From: Glaciecola sp. UBA1851
GTDB lineage: Bacteria > Pseudomonadota > Gammaproteobacteria > Enterobacterales > Alteromonadaceae
Assembly: GCA_002338515.1 (NCBI GenBank)
Contig: DDIL01000069.1
Location: forward strand, 1-18,163
Direction: 5' to 3'
Length of the DNA: 18,163 nt
Numbering within the stretch: the first letter of the stretch is position 1; each line of letters begins with the position of its first letter. Made by a program: the position numbers and the translations under genes. Of the stretch, positions 15,051 to 18,163 are shown in pieces. The notes beneath the pieces are model-generated. The model did no database searches. It worked only from the letters and a program-made list of their open reading frames with translations, and was not told the DNA's origin.

Positions 15051-15078
15051 AACTGTGCTTGTCACAACAAACACAGTT
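15051..15078 (-). terminator. Hairpin downstream of the DUF1501 gene
   Basis: On the minus strand the outer arms AACTGTG and CACAGTT continue, through one U-G wobble, into inner arms TTGT and ACAA around the loop TGTG: a 12-bp stem. It begins 10 nt after the DUF1501 stop and is followed by the T-rich TTCTT, fitting a transcription terminator for the DUF1800-DUF1501 unit. On the plus strand the wobble becomes a C-A mismatch, so the minus orientation is favoured. Confidence 0.5.
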
Positions 15079-15088
15079 CCATTAATAC

Positions 15089-16507
15089 CTATATAAAAAA
15101 CCCAAGATCTTTTTCATTAAAATTGGCTAAATTAGGCAGGGTAGATTGCAGTTCTGTTTGGTCTAGGCCGAACCAGCTACCCAAAGTTGAAGCATATTGT
15201 TCTACTGATACAGTAGGAATAAGTCGCCCTCTGCGGTCAGTATATGAATTTGAAGATGTATCAAGATTGGGCATACTACCATAAATTCTCCCACCTTTTA
15301 CTCCTCCGCCCATTATAAAATGATGCGCACCCCAGCCATGATCTGTTCCTGTAGAGTTACTGGTCAATGTTCTACCGAAATCTGAAGCAGTGAAAAGTGT
15401 AACTTTATCCCATGCATTTAACTCAACCATTGCATTTCTAAACGCCATGACAGCGTCATTTATATGTTTATGGAGACCAGGCATAGCGATTGCTTGATTA
15501 GCATGTGTATCAAATCCAGGTATACCGACAAAAAAGATTTGTCGTTTTGCACCAATGTTATCGCGTATAGCAATAGTATTTGCTACAGCTTCAAGTTGGT
15601 CTGCAAGTTGCGTATTAGGAAAGTTTGTCACTAAATCAGGCGCCATATCGTATTGTTCATCAAATAGCGCACCGTTAGATATACCATTTCCTTGCAGTTG
15701 TGTTAAATCCCTCACAAATACATTACTAGATGCTGAATTCTTTCTTTGTAAGAACGCGCTTAATCTTTCGCGAGCAACATTGTAGTTTTGACTACTTCCA
15801 ATAATATGAGGTGTTTTTAAAGCAGAAACGCGGGCTGAGCCGTTACTAGAAATCTTGAATGATCTTGTCTGTTCACCAGTAACGTAGAGACTGGTTCTAG
15901 ACAAATTTAAAGCCATAAACCTAGGGTCAAGCTCAGGATGTTTATTAACTGTTGCATCCAGAATCCGTCCACCCCAGCCAATATTGGCTCCTTCTGGATT
16001 AAGTGATAACCAAGTGGATTGTTGGTCATTGTGCGAAAATAATCGTGGGGGCACTCTCACTGATTTTGTCTCAAACTGAGCTCTAGTCGTTGGCTCAACA
16101 AGCGTTCCTACGCTTCCTAAAACAGCCATTTCTTGACTATCAAAAAGGCCTTTCATACCACTTAAATCGCTTGGAAACGCATATTGCAAACTCCCTAAGT
16201 CTTGGTTATTAATAGGTGAGATTGGTAGTAAATTATTTCTATTTCTAGATGAATTATCAGCGTTTACATTGTATGCATCCATTAAGGATGCTCGATGTGA
16301 TAATAACTGGTCATATGACTCTTGATCATATGGTATAAGCGTATCACTGCTATCCAAGCCACCATAAAAATAGACACAAACCAAAGCTTTATAATCGTCT
16401 AATTGAGATGCAAATGCCTGCCTTTGAGTCAATGTACCAAGGAGGCCTGTACCAACGGCCATAGCAGCCGCATTTCTAATAAAGTTGCGTCGAGATAAGT
16501 TTTCCAT
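15089..16507 (-). CDS. DUF1501 family Tat-exported protein
   Basis: This 472-residue protein begins with a twin-arginine signal (SRRNFIRNAAAMAVGTG, 5-21), a hydrophobic core and a likely cleavage after AFA (31-33). The mature part fits DUF1501 (PF07394), which is related to the sulfatase/alkaline phosphatase-like fold. Recognisable motifs are LVCVYFYGGLDSSDTLIPY (42-60), GFDTHANQ (331-338), TASDFGRTLTSN (373-384) and DHGWGAHHFIMGGGV (389-403), whose Asp and His residues suggest a metal-binding active site. The biochemical activity of the family is not established. It lies 11 bp after the DUF1800 gene, its usual partner, and both are probably periplasmic or surface-associated. The link to EPS is only by neighbourhood; the pair is found widely outside EPS loci. 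Confidence 0.9.
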   Translation of the reverse strand: MENLSRRNFIRNAAAMAVGTGLLGTLTQRQAFASQLDDYKALVCVYFYGGLDSSDTLIPYDQESYDQLLSHRASLMDAYNVNADNSSRNRNNLLPISPINNQDLGSLQYAFPSDLSGMKGLFDSQEMAVLGSVGTLVEPTTRAQFETKSVRVPPRLFSHNDQQSTWLSLNPEGANIGWGGRILDATVNKHPELDPRFMALNLSRTSLYVTGEQTRSFKISSNGSARVSALKTPHIIGSSQNYNVARERLSAFLQRKNSASSNVFVRDLTQLQGNGISNGALFDEQYDMAPDLVTNFPNTQLADQLEAVANTIAIRDNIGAKRQIFFVGIPGFDTHANQAIAMPGLHKHINDAVMAFRNAMVELNAWDKVTLFTASDFGRTLTSNSTGTDHGWGAHHFIMGGGVKGGRIYGSMPNLDTSSNSYTDRRGRLIPTVSVEQYASTLGSWFGLDQTELQSTLPNLANFNEKDLGFFI

Positions 16508-16518
16508 AAACTATCCTC

Positions 16519-18163
16519 CTAATAAATAACAGCAAATGCTGGTGAGGTGGTGGCCATAAGTAATGCAAAATGTACTCTTGCTAGCCTGTCGTCGTTTTCA
16601 TAATCAGCTCTTAGTTCAATAGATTCTATTGCTTCTAAAATCATTTCTTGAGTATCTAAACTCATTCGATTTCCAGTCAATAAAAAGTTAATGTGAGACA
16701 GAAGCTCTGCACTATCATGGGCTATCGAAACTTCATAGGAATAGTCTGGAATAAATGTGTCCAGTCCTTCACTATTAAATGTTTTATTTACTATAAATTC
16801 TGTTAAGAAATTGGTGTAACCAACCGTGGTATTTGAATTCACAATTTGGAATTCAGGCGTAGTCAAAGACATTTCAGCACTCTCGGTTCCTGGAGATACA
16901 AAACCGGGTCGATAAAAGTTAAACACAGAATCTGCACCAAATGGACGCTGCCCTAATCCTGCTAGTTCATCATCAACATGTCTATTTAATTTGCTTTCTT
17001 CAACACTTCTAACTTCAGAAAATTTAAATGCTTTAGCGAAGTGGATAAATCTGAGAATAGGCTCCCTTATTTTTCCTGCACTTTCACTCGTATTTGTATA
17101 TGCTGTATTTGCATATAAACTTGGATCTAATAGTATGGCTGCTATGGTAGCACTTAAGTCTCCACGAATATTCGTTCCAATTTCAACGCCATTTGGCGCG
17201 AGAAAATAACCAGTTTCAAAAGCCGTAGCTACTCGCTCAACATAGTCTGGAGTTGGGTGACTTGAAGTAAATCGCTGAATAAGTTGCCTAGATATAAATG
17301 GCGCAACATTAGAATGTTCAAATATATGGTCAATTGCCATTTCTACACTCGTATATCCATCTGTATTTTCTGGGATAACAATATCCAAAAATGACTTTTG
17401 TTTATCAGAATGATTATCTGGATTAATTATTAAAGGGTTTAAGAAAGGTTCAATACTCTCATATGAACGATCGAAAACAAATCCAGTGAATACTTTCGCT
17501 AAATTTTCAATATCTTCATTATCATAAGTTTCAACCAAGTTCCCATTTTCTAATTTAGGTTGACCATTCATTTCTAATTCGACTAAACCAATACTAAATA
17601 ATTGTAAAATCTCTCGAGCATAATTTTCGTCTGGTGTTCTACCAAGACTTTCATCTCCTTTTTTATTGTTTAAATAGGTAAGATAAACACCCATCAGAGG
17701 AGTATAAGTAACGTCTTCCAACATACTTTTATAATTTCCAAAAGCGTTTTCCCCAATTTGATCAATGAAATAGGCTTCTTTGTGCGATTTCTGTAAATTA
17801 TTTTCAGTCGCTATAATTATTTGTGAAAGTGCGAAAATCGCTCTCTGCCTTAATGGGTCATCAAACGTCCCGTTGATTGCTTTGTCCCAAAAAATATGTG
17901 CATGGTATTCATCATCTGTTGTCCTTGAATCTATTTTGTTTAGATTAACTATATTCATCATTGGCCTAACTTGCGACATATAAGATTCATAATCCTTTGA
18001 AAGCTGCTCTACTACCCAGTCGCTGGCATCCGTCCCAACCAATGATTCAATTTCATCTTTAGTACCTCCAAAACTAGCGAAGCTAAGAAACCGCTGAGCA
18101 TCAAGCTCTGTTCTGATTAGCGTATATGAATCTTCAGATGGTTCTGGCTCTGGAGCTGGTTCA
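16519..18163 (-). CDS. DUF1800 family protein, N-terminal part missing at window edge
   Basis: The frame stays open to the right edge, so the start lies outside; the TTG at 18042 is internal and not the real start. The visible part is 547 residues. It opens with a Glu/Pro-rich linker (EPAPEPEPSEDS), then enters DUF1800 (PF08811) at RTELDAQRFLSFASFGG, the family's opening helix. Further family marks are NYAREILQLFSIGLVE, KIREPILRFIHFAKAF and RPFGADSVFNFYRPGFVSPG. The linker implies more N-terminal sequence, probably a signal or lipoprotein anchor and perhaps another domain. It is followed after 11 bp by the DUF1501 gene, and the two form a conserved, probably exported pair of unknown function. 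No catalytic residue can be assigned. Confidence 0.88.
   Translation of the reverse strand, partial: EPAPEPEPSEDSYTLIRTELDAQRFLSFASFGGTKDEIESLVGTDASDWVVEQLSKDYESYMSQVRPMMNIVNLNKIDSRTTDDEYHAHIFWDKAINGTFDDPLRQRAIFALSQIIIATENNLQKSHKEAYFIDQIGENAFGNYKSMLEDVTYTPLMGVYLTYLNNKKGDESLGRTPDENYAREILQLFSIGLVELEMNGQPKLENGNLVETYDNEDIENLAKVFTGFVFDRSYESIEPFLNPLIINPDNHSDKQKSFLDIVIPENTDGYTSVEMAIDHIFEHSNVAPFISRQLIQRFTSSHPTPDYVERVATAFETGYFLAPNGVEIGTNIRGDLSATIAAILLDPSLYANTAYTNTSESAGKIREPILRFIHFAKAFKFSEVRSVEESKLNRHVDDELAGLGQRPFGADSVFNFYRPGFVSPGTESAEMSLTTPEFQIVNSNTTVGYTNFLTEFIVNKTFNSEGLDTFIPDYSYEVSIAHDSAELLSHINFLLTGNRMSLDTQEMILEAIESIELRADYENDDRLARVHFALLMATTSPAFAVIY

Noticed and set aside
1..18163. Exosortase, PEP-CTERM proteins, CRISPR arrays, tRNA/rRNA genes, insertion sequences
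   Set aside because: None seen by reading: no PEP-motif C-termini with a basic tail in any product, no regular repeat-spacer array, no transposase or terminal repeats, no tRNA-like cloverleaf.

Overview
The window comes from an AT-rich, marine-type Gram-negative bacterium. The protein families and the style of the genes suggest a gammaproteobacterium of the Alteromonadales (Colwellia/Thalassotalea-like); this is inference, since no rRNA or other phylogenetic marker is present. Almost everything belongs to an extracellular polysaccharide (EPS) locus of the kind found beside exosortase A (XrtA/PEP-CTERM, EpsH-type) systems. The evidence is a PEP-CTERM-type sugar transferase (stp1-like), a PEP-CTERM-type FemAB protein and an exosortase A-type amidotransferase. 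No exosortase and no PEP-CTERM sorting signal is visible in the window.

Layout: (1) 1-3044, minus strand: a possible RiPP-like or kinase-modification cassette, read in the order Tat-exported protein of unknown function, PqqD-like (RRE) protein, HprK-related kinase, NTP_transf_5 nucleotidyltransferase, then a nucleotide-sugar epimerase that runs off the left edge. A near-consensus sigma-54 promoter lies in front of it (3137-3154). (2) 3221-5869, minus strand: stp1-like glycosyltransferase, hexapeptide acyltransferase and trypsin-like protease. (3) 5870-6346: a 477-bp divergent control region with a good sigma-70 promoter candidate facing right. (4) 6347-14897, plus strand: acetyltransferase (BioF2/FemAB type), GT2 glycosyltransferase, GT4 glycosyltransferase, CE4-type deacetylase, FemAB protein, class-II amidotransferase and a second GT4 glycosyltransferase. 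From 7739 onward the genes are almost contiguous or overlap. (5) 15089-18163, minus strand: a DUF1800 and DUF1501 pair of exported proteins, converging on the EPS operon and ending at a strong hairpin.

Working together (inference): the glycosyltransferases build a repeat unit on a lipid carrier. The amidotransferase, deacetylase, hexapeptide acyltransferase and two GNAT/FemAB-fold enzymes would decorate sugars with amino, acyl or aminoacyl groups. The epimerase would supply a uronic acid or related sugar nucleotide. The most intriguing part is the cassette at 201-3044. Its kinase, RRE-like protein and nucleotidyltransferase combination resembles the tailoring enzymes of phosphorylated or glycosylated lasso peptides, but here the first gene encodes a 197-residue Tat-exported protein that could be the substrate, all under an apparent sigma-54 promoter.
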